Of a DNA stretch of 64,000 nucleotides, positions 21,554 through 31,434 are shown piece by piece (positions within the stretch are counted from its first letter, which is position 1; each line of letters begins with the position of its first letter). A program made the position numbers and the translations under genes. This DNA comes from Paralithodes platypus (Eukaryota; Arthropoda; Malacostraca; Decapoda; Lithodidae): positions 47,325,120-47,389,119 of the forward strand of contig CM064509.1 of assembly GCA_032716605.1 (NCBI GenBank), written 5' to 3'. The notes below the pieces were generated by a model. It was not told where the DNA came from and ran no database searches. It saw only the letters and a program-made list of their open reading frames with translations.

Positions 21554-21940
21554 AATAGTTTTGACATGTCTGGTGTGGATCTTAAGTGAGGGAATTTCAG
21601 GCGAATTAAAATTAAGTACAGGGACATCTTGATTTATTTCATCTAAGGTTGAGTTGGTGGAGAAAATATCCGCAAGAAGGTTAGCTTTACCTCGTGGGTC
21701 ACTTACAAGATTGCCAGTCGGAGATTTTAATGGTGGAATGGATGAAGCAGTAGTGAAGTTGGATTTAAATGAGTTAAGAGTAGACCAAAATATTTTGTTA
21801 TCATTTGGATTATTTAGAAGTTTATTTGCCTGCTTGTGGAGAAAGTTTGATTTAGTTAGGTTTAATACAGTTTTGGCATGATTTCTGATGTTTCTAAAGT
21901 AATTAAAGGCTTCATGAGTTTTTGATCTTGTGTATGCATT

Positions 21941-22894
21941 CTAGGCTATTGCTTTTTGTTCAGTTACTCTAGCACAATTATGGTCAAACCATTTAGGTGA
22001 ATTAGATATTTTACTGTACTTTTGATGAGGAATAAAAGTTTCCATTCCAATTTTTACAAAATCTTGTATGTGGCTCAAGGTGGAGTGTGCATCATTAGAA
22101 AAGAAAGAGGTCCAGGGAATATCAATAAAGAAACCTTGAAGACCCTCCCAGTCAGCCCTATCGTAATGCCATTTAGTCACCAAAACAGGTTCAGAGTGGG
22201 AAGGTGTGGTAGGTGATAGACAGGTGGCCTGTATCAGACAGTGATCAGAAGATCCAAGCGGGGACCTCACTGTAACATCATTGTTTTCTGAATTGGTTGT
22301 TAAAAATAAGTCCAGTAGGTGGGAATTATGATTAGGATTATCTGGTACACGGGTGGGTTGGTTGACTAGTTGAGTGAGATTAAATGAGTCTGAAAATAGC
22401 TCACATTCAAGACCAGCATCATCAGTCCTGGCTGAATGAGTGAGCCATTCAACATTATGGACATTAAAATCACCCAACACAGTGATTTCAGAAGAAGCAT
22501 TTAAGTTGAGGACACTGAGTTGTGAGGACAGAGAATCAAAAAGAGTTTGCTCTGGAGGAGTATTTGGGGAACGGTAGATGCAACATATGTATTTAAATTT
22601 ACCATCAGAAATTAATTTGTATATAGAATAATCAAAATAGGGACAATTCAAACTAGTAACCTCCTCCAGGGCAATTTAAGATTTTGCGAAGCAACATACA
22701 CCTCCTTTAGGTCTGAAATTTTGGAGCAGTTGATAACCTGGAAAATTAAATCTAGACGTGTCAGATGTGGATGTTACTTGAGTCTCTGTCAAAAAAAGGA
22801 GAGTAGGGGATTCTGCTTGAAGAAATTGGTGTACAGAATTGATGTTAGAGTGAAGTCCCCTTATATTGCTATAGAAAAAGCTGCACCATTGCAT
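21941..22894 (-). pseudogene. LINE-A1 APE-type endonuclease
   Basis: 22676-22894 holds SNIRGLHSN and LFLTETQV, the first endonuclease blocks. 21941-22651 continues with CCIYRSPNTPP, TVLGDFNVHNVEW and LGSSDHCLIQA, which carry the catalytic Asp/Asn and His of the APE fold. A stop near 22652-22675 separates the two parts. In LINEs this enzyme nicks the target to prime reverse transcription. Confidence 0.85.
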
Positions 22895-23227
22895 TGTAGA
22901 TCCTAATATCCCTACTTACGTCGGTAGCACTCAGGTCTTTGATGTGGAATCTACATAAACATTTGCTCGGTGTACTGTAAATCTGGCTGCTGGTGCAAAG
23001 AAGGTTATTGAACATAAGAACATAAGAACATAAGAAAATGGGAGTCTGCAGAAAGCCGATTGGCCTAAGCAAGGCAGATCCCTGTCCCACACAACCCCAA
23101 TTACAAAGCCCAATTATAGGCTCAACACTCTAATACCCTGAGGATCATCTTACCAAAACGGTTAGAGGTTAACGCAGATTACGGGGGTCTGCAGAGCGCT
23201 GATTGGCCCAACCCTGCTGATCCCCCT

Positions 23228-24322
23228 TCACACCCAACCCTTCTCGTCCATATGCTTATCCAATTTTATCTTAAAGCTCCCTATCGTTTTTAATCCCACT
23301 ATAGCACTTGGTAGTCCATTCCACCCATCTAGAACTCTGTTACCAAACCAATATTTGCCTATATCTTTTCTGAAACGAAATTTATCTAATTTGAAACCAT
23401 TGGTACGAGTTCTTTCGCTATCACTGAGCTTTAGTACATTTGTCATGTCCCCTTTGTTAATCCCACTAACCCACTTGAACACCTCTATCATATCCCCTCT
23501 AACTCTGCGTCTCTCTAACGAATGTAAGCCTAATTTCTTCAACCTTTCTTTATACGGAAGATTTCTAATATTATGGATCATTTTTGTCATTCTACGTTGT
23601 ACTCTCTCCAATGAATGTATGTCCATTCTGTAATAAGGACACCAAAATTGAACAGCATAATCCATATGGGGTCTCACTAATGACAAGTAAAGTTTTAAGA
23701 TAACATCAGCAGTTCTGTTACTCACACTCCTTGAGATGAACCCGAGAATCCTGTTTGCCTTGTTTCGAACGCTTATACACTGTTGTCTAGGCTTCAAATC
23801 ATTGCTAACAAACACACCTAGATCTTTCTCACAATTCGAGTTTTCTAATTCCACATTAGCTAGTTTATATTTAACATTTGTATGCATCTTCCCTATCTTT
23901 AATACCTTGCATTTGTCAATGTTAAACTTCATCTGCCAATTTACTGACCATTCGTGTAAGGTATCTAGATCCCTTTGGAGGCACTCTATATTTCTATCTG
24001 AATCAATTGTTCTCCCCATTTTGGTATCGTCTGCAAATTTACTTATCCTACTAGTTATACCTAAATCAAGGTCATTTATGTATATAACAAACAACAGAGG
24101 ACCTAATACAGATCCCTGGGGGACACCACTTTTGACTGCTCCCCATTCTGACTTCGTACCATTTATGCTGACTCTCTGCTTCCTACCAATTAGCCATGAC
24201 CTAATCCATCCCAACAACGCCCCACCAATTCCATGCGCCTCAACCTTTCTCATCAATCTCTCATGGGGGACTCTGTCGAAAGCTTTACTGAAATCTAAAT
24301 ATATTATCATATGACTTGTCAT
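23228..24322 (-). pseudogene. LINE-B reverse transcriptase, C-terminal part
   Basis: Contains YLDFSKAFDRVPHERL, SGVPQGSVLGPLLF and KFADDTKMGR (the catalytic block in F-ADD form), then NCEKDLGVFVSNDL and HMDYAVQFWCPYY, and ends in DGWNGLPSAIV. These blocks are typical of CR1/Rex1-type RT. It is separated from the first RT half by stops or frameshifts at 24323-24447. Confidence 0.88.
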
Positions 24323-24447
24323 TATCTACTGCTTCATATACCTCTGAGAAAAAACTAAGCAAATTAGTAAGGCAAGAACGTCCCTGAGTGAATCCATGCT
24401 GAGAAGAATTTATAAAATTAAATGTATCTAAGTGGTTTCTAATTTTA

Positions 24448-25836
24448 CTAGCAATAATTGACTAGTAGCTTTCCTATGATTGATGTAAGACTAATGGGAC
24501 GGTAATTGGATGCTATTGATTTGTCACCTTTTTTGAAGATCGGAACTACGTTTGCAAGCTTCCAAGCTTCTGGAACTATACCTGTCTCCAATGACTTGTT
24601 AAATAAAAATGTTAATGGGTAACTTAACTCATCCCTACATTCTTTTAATACTCTAGCATATACCTCATCAGGACCAGGCGATTTATGAGGTTTCAGTCTG
24701 TCAATTTCCTTAAGCACATCATTTCTACTTATAGTAATCGTACTTAACCTATTTTCTATACTATCGCTATATACCTTACGGACTTCTGGAAACTGTGCCA
24801 AATTTTCATTAGTGAAAACGGAAAGAAATTGACTATTTAATGTACTGCACATTTCTAAATCATTTTCTGTCATTTCTCCTATCGAAGTTTTAAGGGGACC
24901 AATTACATCTCTAACCTTGGATTTATATAGTTGGTAAAAAGCTTTAGGATTATTTTTTGAGTCATTGGCAACCTTAATTTCATAATTTTTTTTTTCTTTC
25001 CTAATATCCTTTTTTACCTGTCTTGATAGATTCTGATAGTAAGCAAGTAGGTGAATTTCGCCTTTTCTAATTTTTCTATATATTCCTCTCTTTTGTCCTA
25101 GAAGATCTAATAGTCTATTATTCATCCATTTGGGTTGGTTCTGTGTTGATCTAAATTTTCTTTTGGGGTTGTATTTATTTTGTGCATTGAATACTGACTT
25201 GATAAAATTATCGTATGTATCTACCAAGGTTGACGTCTCTTCCTGACTTAAGATGACAGGTGCCTGAGAAGGGGTACACTCATTTGGACACCTGGATCGA
25301 CTTAATTTGTTGACCATAGGGTCAGCTAATAGGGCTCTTCTTAACCCACCATAATTGGCTTTTCTAAAGTCAGGTATTAATGTTGTATTCTCTCTGGTAT
25401 TACCTTTCCATTGTATATTAAAATACACAGAATTGTGGTCACTATTTCCTAGGTGGTCCCCTATCTCTACATTATTTACCATATGTTCATTGTTACTGAA
25501 AACTAAATCGAGAATATTATTACCTCTAGTCGGCGTATCAATGAATTGAAATAAAAAACTATCTTGTACTACCTCTATAAACTCCTCAGAATCAGAGTCT
25601 CCTATTTGATGCTGCCAATCTATATTCGGAAAATTAAAATCCCCCATAATGCACACATTGCTAAACCTTGATGCCATTTTAATTTCCTCCCATAATGACG
25701 TTCCGTCATTTCTACTCATATTTGGCGGTCTATACATAACTCCAATAACTATGGTCTCACTACCTTCGTTAACCTCTACCCAAACACTTTCATTATCGTT
25801 ATTTAGTCTAATACCTGATTTAACACAGCTTTTTAA
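24448..25836 (-). pseudogene. LINE-B endonuclease C-terminal part and RT N-terminal part
   Basis: Begins in the endonuclease (GVMYRPPNMS, CIMGDFNFPNIDW, GNSDHNSVYF), passes a basic linker and enters RT (LKPHKSPGPDEVYARVLKEC, VVPIFKKGDKSIASNYRPIS). Its apparent start at 25839 is an artefact of the MITE boundary. The true frame continues upstream of the MITE at 26321. Confidence 0.88.
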
Positions 25837-26316
25837 CACCTTACGAGCGGCCTATGCGGTTTATTTATGTGTACCGCCCAGCGGGGTGTTTTTAGCCAAA
25901 ATAGGGCTGTTTACGTGATCATTTTCATGCCTAAATAAGACCCAGAACGTAAAACAAGTATCTATCCCTGAAAGGGCATAAACAGAGCTTTCGAATGACA
26001 CCATAACGATCCTTGTATGATGGATAGTTTTCTTGCAATAACCGTGCAACGCGAGTGCAAAAAGCAGGTAATTCGGTACTTTCGGTACATAATTGAGTAT
26101 GTAGCGTGTGAGAGAGGGAGGAGGGAGCTGAGATTTGTGTCAGTAGGTTCGCCGCGGTGGTCTGGAGCAGTCATACGCTCGCTAGTCTCCTGCCACCACT
26201 TGTCTCTCTCTCTCAGCCACATTACGTGCTGAAATTGCCACTCGAGTTATGTCGAGCGCCGCCACATAGTCCAGCTTTATTTAACTCGACTTAAGTGGTG
26301 AGCCGCTTTTTAAGGG
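25837..26316. mobile_element. 480-bp TTAA-flanked MITE (family T1), copy b
   Basis: Flanked by TTAA at 25833-25836 and 26317-26320 and in the opposite orientation to copy a. The ends are CACCTTACGAGCGGC and, reversed, CCCTTAAAAAGCGGC. Length equals that of copy a exactly. It lies inside the LINE-B endonuclease, whose frame is in phase across the flanks with a single TTAA. Confidence 0.9.
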
Positions 26317-26320
26317 TTAA

Positions 26321-26737
26321 TGTACTCCTGACAAACACTGCTATACCGCCACCCCTCTTACTTGTTCGGTCATATTTAAACAAACTATATCCTGGTATAT
26401 CAAATTCTGCTAAAAAATGCCTGGTTTCTGTATTAATCCACGTTTCAGTTAGCGCTATTATGTCTATATTTTCTTTGCTAACAAGGGCTCTAAGTTCGTT
26501 CATTTTGTTACATAGACTCCTACAGTTTGTGTAATATACTCTCAATTTACTTCTTTTCTTTATACCTAATTTACCTTTGTTTTTAGCAACATTTCCATCT
26601 TCCGTTGCACCATCACTACTATCATTTGCATTATAGTCATCATTTTTAGCATGAGACTGAATATCCTTATCGCTTTCACCTGACGCTAAAATTGTTCCAT
26701 TTAACCTCTCATTTACACTCTCAATATTTCTGTTCAA
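26321..26737 (-). pseudogene. LINE-B ORF2 N-terminus, endonuclease start
   Basis: An acidic Ser/Asn-rich leader precedes the endonuclease blocks KLRVYYTNCRSLCNKMNEL and IALTETWI. The frame has no ATG at its start (TTG at 26735-26737) and overlaps the ORF1 stop by four bases. This suggests coupled re-initiation or frameshifting, but that is inference. Confidence 0.75.
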
Positions 26738-27204
26738 AACCCCACAACCACCCTATCTAAAGAACTAGCTAATGTAGAAACCCCTAACCTTGAAAGATGA
26801 ACCCCATCCCTTGCGTACATCCCATCTCTCCCATAGAAACTATCCCAGTTATCAATGAATGGTATTGATTTTTCTTTGCAATATTTCTCCAAACGGCAAT
26901 TGACACCAATCGCCCTGGATGTCCATTCCTTGGGAACTCCTCTTCTGGGTAGGATACAATGTACTACAGGGATCCCTCCCTTCATCCTAACTTTATCTAA
27001 CACATCCCGATACTGCTGCAGCAGTTCCTCACTTCTACCCTTACCAACATCGTTACTCCCGGCACTGAGACAGATAATGGGGTTATCTCCACTATCTTCC
27101 AAGATGTGGTCCATCTTCTCTAAAACCCTCCCAACTCCATGGCCAGGCAGACACACAACCTTCCTAAGTTTAGTGCGGGTAGCCCTAACTAAATGTCTTA
27201 CCAT
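26734..27204 (-). pseudogene. LINE-B ORF1 SGNH/GDSL esterase domain
   Basis: Block III is CLSAGSNDVGKG (residues 45-56) and block V is RDGVHLSRLG with an intact Asp-x-x-His. The middle has CILPRRGVP and RAIGVNCRLE. Block I (GDS) is cut off because the LINE is truncated right at its start, so the nucleophile is not encoded by LINE sequence. CR1/L2-clade LINEs are known to carry such an esterase in ORF1. This supports the CR1-like assignment. Confidence 0.8.
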
Positions 27205-27486
27205 TGATTGGTGGGGAGGGTTTGAAACCTGGATGGTGATTGGCTGACACTCCCATTTTTTAATAGGGGTGACTGACCTAGGTGACCCGTCTTCTTGTTA
27301 GTCAGAAAACGGGAATGACCAGGTAAAACGGGGTACTCCTCTGTTTCTCGTTTCTCCTCATCATGAAAAACTGGTATGGAATGGTGTCTTGGTTGTTTGT
27401 TTCTTCTTTTGTCCTTCCTACTCACCTGTAGGCTGGCAATCCTACAGGTGTTTCCCAACCCCGTTCTATCCAACCCTGTCACTTCA

Positions 27487-27492
27487 TATATA

Positions 27493-27567
<75 letters not shown>

Positions 27568-27568
27568 C

Positions 27569-27635
<67 letters not shown>

Positions 27636-27672
27636 TGTATATAATATATACTGTATATATATATATATATAA
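27487..27672. repeat. (TA)n microsatellite
   Basis: Nearly pure TA with small imperfections (TGTATATATACGG near 27557). Poly-Ile/Tyr frames across it are not genes. The TATAT next to 27486 serves as target duplication for Gypsy-1. Confidence 0.95.
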
Positions 27673-28151
27673 TATTTTCGATTGTCTGTGTGCGTGCGTG
27701 TGTGTGTGTTCTTAATAGGCGGCCGCAGTTTTGGACCTGGGGAGCTGAAACTTTGCATATGGGTGTCAATTGACCTGGGTCAGGTCATAGAGGGGGCGAG
27801 GCCACGATCGGAGGTCGTTTCGAGGCCGAAATTGAAAAAATATTTGAAAAAAATTGAAAATTGCCGTTTGGGGCAGAAAGAGGCCTCCGATCGAAAAGGT
27901 GTATGGAACGAAAGTTGTTCGCAGCTCCCCAAAATGGGGGTACGTATGAGGTCAAATCCAAAATCGGAGGTCATTTAGCGGCCGAAATCGAGGTCGCCGT
28001 TTAATGAGGCACAGGGAGGTCGAGGCTGGTGATTATGGTAGTAGTAGTATTGTGATGATTGTGGTAGTAGTGATTGATGATGGTGATTGTGGTAGTAGTA
28101 GTGGTGGTAGTAGTGATTTTAAACCCGGGCAACGCCGGGTACCCCTGCTAG
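27664..28151 (+). mobile_element. Helitron-like non-autonomous element, copy 1
   Basis: Ends in the hairpin ACCCGGGCAACGCCGGGT followed by ACCCCTG and CTAG (28148-28151), with T as the next base, which is the Helitron 3' signature. The 5' end is blurred by (TA)n. The body holds a TG-rich start, a conserved AT-rich middle and a GTA/GAT trinucleotide tract before the hairpin. No Rep/helicase frame is present. Confidence 0.8.
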
Positions 28152-28612
28152 TCTATATAATATTTTTGATTGTCTCTGTGTGTGTGTGTGTGTGTTCTTA
28201 ATAGGCGGCCGCAGTTTTGGACCTGGAGAGCTGAAACTTTGCATGTGGGTGTCAATTGACCTGGGTCAGGTCATAGAGGGGGCGAGGCCACGATCGGAGG
28301 TCGATTCGAGGCCGAAATTGAAAAAAACTTGAAAAAAATGGCCGTTTGGGGCAGGAGAAGGCCTCCGATCGAAAAGGTGTATGGAACGAAAATTGTTCGC
28401 AGCCCCCCAAAATGGGGCTACCGATAAGGTCAGATCCAAAATCGGAGGTCATTTAGTGGCCGAAATCGAGGTCGCCGTTTAATGAGGCACAGGGAGGTCG
28501 AGGCCGGTGATTATGGTAGTAGTAGTATTGTGATGATTGTTGTAGTAGTGATTGATGTTGGTGATTATTGTAGTAGAACTTAAACCCGGGCAACGCCGGG
28601 TACCCCTGCTAG
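28152..28612 (+). mobile_element. Helitron-like non-autonomous element, copy 2
   Basis: Begins TCTATATAATATTTTTG immediately after the CTAG of copy 1 and ends with the same hairpin (28584-28601) and CTAG (28609-28612) followed by T. At 461 bp it is a head-to-tail tandem with copy 1, sharing most of its body. TC...CTAG ends with no target duplication fit rolling-circle transposition. Confidence 0.85.
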
Positions 28613-28665
28613 TATATATATATATAATTATATATATATACCGGTATATATATATGTACAGTACA

Positions 28666-28696
<31 letters not shown>

Positions 28697-28704
28697 TTAT
28701 ATAT

Positions 28705-28788
<84 letters not shown>
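28613..28788. repeat. (TA)n microsatellite
   Basis: Long TA tract with a few interruptions (CCGG near 28641, GTACAGTAC near 28656). It leads into the foldback element. Confidence 0.95.
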
Positions 28789-28791
<3 letters not shown>

Positions 28792-29376
28792 CGTGTTCCA
28801 GTAATGTTTTTCATAAATTATATGGTGGACTCATCAGACAAAAATAAGAATAAATTATTCTATGAACATGAGGTTGAGTATTTATAACAACAGAGTTATT
28901 ACACGATTTCAGTTAACGATAGATACAATGCCATTCAGTCTAAGGGGTAATGTTGCCATTTTAGTGGATTATATCCATATGGCCTTCGCTATCGCATGCT
29001 AGCCTCAAGATAGTGAGCAGTAGCGATCTGACTTTTCGGTAGAAAAATATGTCCGGCTTCGCCGGGTTTGATTTTCCTACCGAAAACATCAGCTCGCTAC
29101 CGGCGAAGCCGGACATATTTTTCTACCGAAAAGTCAGATCGCTACTGCTCACTATCTTGAGGCTAGCAAGCGATAGCGAAGGCCAAATGGATATTATCCT
29201 CTAAAATGGCAACATTACCCCTTGGACTGAATGGCATTGTATCTATCGTTAACTTAAATCGTGTAATAACTCCGTTGTTATAAATACTCAACCTCATGTT
29301 CATAGAGTAATGTATTCTTATTTTTGTCTGATGAGTCCACCATATAATTTATGAAAAGCATTACTGCAACACCCTG
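28789..29376. mobile_element. 588-bp foldback MITE, Tc1/mariner type
   Basis: The whole element is an inverted repeat. The left end CAGCGTGTTCCAGTAATG mirrors the right end (reversed CAGGGTGTTGCAGTAATG). The arms pair through about 280 bp to a short centre near 29070-29095. TA flanks both ends (28787-28788 and 29377-29378). TA duplication with CAGGGTGT-type ends is characteristic of the IS630-Tc1-mariner superfamily. No transposase frame exists. Confidence 0.88.
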
Positions 29377-29744
29377 TATATATACTGTATATATATATGG
29401 GGAGATGGTAGGCACCAATCAATCAGGGCTAGACACAGGTGAGGTTATAGGCATGTGATAAAGAGTCGCTGGAACTCCTGTTTCATTTGCTTGGCCTCTC
29501 TTACTGATTTTCTTTGTGCCTCATTTACACTGAGTAAAATCCAGCTAGCTCTCACAAACACCTTCTATTCCTATCCACTTCACTACACTAAACATGCACA
29601 CCACACTTCATTCCTCCACACCAATTATTTTTTAAATGATTAATTATAGCCCAGCCTCGGAGTCCCGGGGGGGGGGGGTGACCATAAATGACCCCACACC
29701 CGACCGACCATCCCCTGACGACCCCACAAAATTACCTGGACCTT

Positions 29745-30450
29745 GGCCTGTTACTCTTTCTATTGATTTCTGCAACATTCGCGGACTATCCTCTAACTTT
29801 CACTCTGTTGAACACCATCTCTCCTCCTAAAAACCTGATCTTCTCTTCCTCACCGAAACTCAGGTGTCTGTAGCAACATCCAGCAGCCCCTTCTCTGTAT
29901 CATCCTACTTTCTCTATCCTAGTTTCAAAGCCAAAGGTGGATGTTGTGCATACACTTGCTCTCGTGTTCCCGATTTCGACTCCTCTGAATTCTCAACTTT
30001 ATGGCTCAAACTTTCCTGTCATCCTCGTACTAAATATTTCTGTGCTGTCTATCTTTCCCTTAACTCTACCAACTTTCTCAAATTCTTTGACTATTTAAAC
30101 TCTACAGTGGAACACATTCTATCCATTTCTCCTTTCTCAGAAATCTCCATCTTAGGAGATTTCAACGTTCACCACCGCCAATGGCTCTCCTCTCACACAA
30201 CTGACCCAGCTGGTGAACAAGCCTAAGTCTTTTCTATCCTAAATGACCTAGAGCAGTTAGTTCAGCAACCCACCCGTATCCCGGATCGCATCAGAGATCG
30301 GCCCAACATTGTTGACTTGCTTCTAACTTCTAACCCTTCTTCTGATACTATTGATCTTTTCTCTCCTTTGGGCTCCTCCGACCATAAACTTATCTCTGTC
30401 ACCTGTCCTATCTCTCCAGTACGGCCACCCGATCCTCCTAGCCGGCGGCG
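29745..30450 (+). pseudogene. LINE-C endonuclease, with stops
   Basis: The frame with DFCNIRGLSSNFHS is cut by a stop near 29828. The next part, 29864-30226, carries YFCAVYLSL and SEISILGDFNVHHRQW, then stops. 30340-30400 encodes [12 protein letters not shown]. These are APE endonuclease blocks in order. At least two stops make it inactive. Confidence 0.75.
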
Positions 30451-30586
30451 CTTGTGGCACTTCGGCGCTGCCGACTAGGAGGCTCTCCGGCAGTACTTCT
30501 TTGATTTCCCATGAAATGATTTCTGCTTCCATGGCCGGGGACCCTCGGAGAGTGCTGAACGCATTACCGAGGTAATCCTATCGGGC

Positions 30587-31296
30587 ATGGAAGCATACAT
30601 TCCATTCTCTTTCTCTCAGACTAATGCTAATTTTTTTGGTTTACTCACACCTGTTCTACTGCTGTCCGCAATAAGGAGGAAGCATTCAAACGGTACCGAC
30701 GCCTTAAAACTCAAGACTCTCATTCTTCCTATGTTTCTGCCCGGAATCAAGCCAAATATGTTCTTCGACTTGCCAAGCACTCTTTCATCAATAATAAATG
30801 CACTGAACTATCCAACTCTAGCTCTTCCCAAGCTTTCTGGCATATAGCCAAAAACCTCTCCAACAATTTCTCTTACTCGTCTTTCCCTCCCCTTTTCCAC
30901 TCTGATGGCACAACCATCACTTCTTCCTCTGACAAAGCTATACTCTTCGCTCAAACTCTTGCTAGAAACTCCACCTTGGATGATTCCGGTGCTATTCCTC
31001 CCTCTCCACCCTCCTCTGTCTTACTTATGCCTAATATCCTAATCTCTTCTAAAGATGTACTTTCTACCCTCTCTGGGCTTAATACTAATAATGCGTACGG
31101 TCCGGACGGTGTTCCTCCTGTTCTTCTCAAAAACTGTGCTTCCGTGCTGACTCCCTGCCTAGGCAAACTCTTTCGTCTCTGTCTATCCTCTAACGTCTTC
31201 CCTTCATGCTGGAAATTTGCTCACATTCAACCTGTCCCAAAGAAGGGTGACCGCTCTCAACCCCCCCAACTATCGTCCAATTGCTCTCATCTCTCT
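30587..31296 (+). pseudogene. LINE-C linker and RT N-terminal part
   Basis: After a frameshifted linker, 30976-31296 contains NNAYGPDGVPPVLLKNC, KLFRLCLSSNVFPSCWKFA and QPVPKKGDRS, the first RT blocks. The frame then slips at a C-run (about 31260) and runs into (TA)n. The catalytic DD block is absent. Confidence 0.75.

Positions 31297-31434
<138 letters not shown>

Larger units (their letters stand above)
19953..22990 (-). mobile_element. LINE-A1: jockey-like non-LTR retrotransposon
   Basis: Starts on the plus strand with a run of about 24 T (the poly-A tail) and extends about 3.0 kb. It is the longest of three copies of this LINE in the window (A2 34836-37190, A3 44913-47432). It carries an APE-type endonuclease followed by RT. 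The 5' end is near 22990, where the tail of LINE-B begins. The family resembles the common crustacean jockey-like LINEs, but the exact clade is uncertain. Confidence 0.85.
22995..27204 (-). mobile_element. LINE-B: CR1-like LINE with esterase ORF1
   Basis: The 3' end on the plus strand is a repeated octamer GAACATAA (about 23006-23036), the classic CR1/L2-type tandem tail. The sense order is an SGNH-type ORF1 (26734-27204), endonuclease (26291-26733 plus 25180-25839) and RT (23228-25180). The 5' end is truncated at about 27205, where Gypsy-1 LTR sequence resumes. A 480-bp T1 MITE lies in the endonuclease. Confidence 0.85.
4195..27486 (-). mobile_element. Gypsy-1: Ty3/gypsy LTR retrotransposon, nested and decayed
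   Basis: The antisense element has a remnant 3' LTR at 4195-4268, an internal region at 4269-17666 and a 5' LTR at 17667-27486 that is greatly expanded by insertions. The 5' LTR ends CACTTCA followed by TATAT. The coding order in the sense direction is gag, protease, RT, RNase H, integrase and a proline-rich tail. BEL-1 splits gag. Several in-frame stops and frameshifts in pol show it is dead. Gypsy-2 (42620-57179) is a close relative with the same layout. Confidence 0.85.
17667..27486 (-). repeat. Gypsy-1 5' LTR, expanded by nested insertions
   Basis: The LTR starts TGTTATGCC at 17667 and ends CACTTCA at 27486. 17667-19952 and 27205-27486 are LTR sequence, AT-rich and non-coding, alignable in blocks with the Gypsy-2 LTR (for example the ATTTTACCTTACCTTCA block near 19345 and the GATTGGTGGGG block near 27207). 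Between them lie LINE-A1 and LINE-B. A poly-G tract lies at about 18300-18317. No coding frame is supported in the LTR itself. Confidence 0.75.
29640..31296 (+). mobile_element. LINE-C: jockey-like LINE, 5' part only
   Basis: Holds an endonuclease and the first part of RT and then stops abruptly in a (TA)n tract at about 31297. Non-LTR elements normally lose the 5' end, so loss of the 3' end here implies later rearrangement around the microsatellite. The protein blocks resemble LINE-A ([19 protein letters not shown]) but are clearly a different family. 29399-29639 may be its 5' leader. Confidence 0.75.

Noticed and set aside
27198..27769. Frames with long Ile-Tyr runs
   Set aside because: Pure (TA)n translations. 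The same applies to 30976-31498 after 31297.
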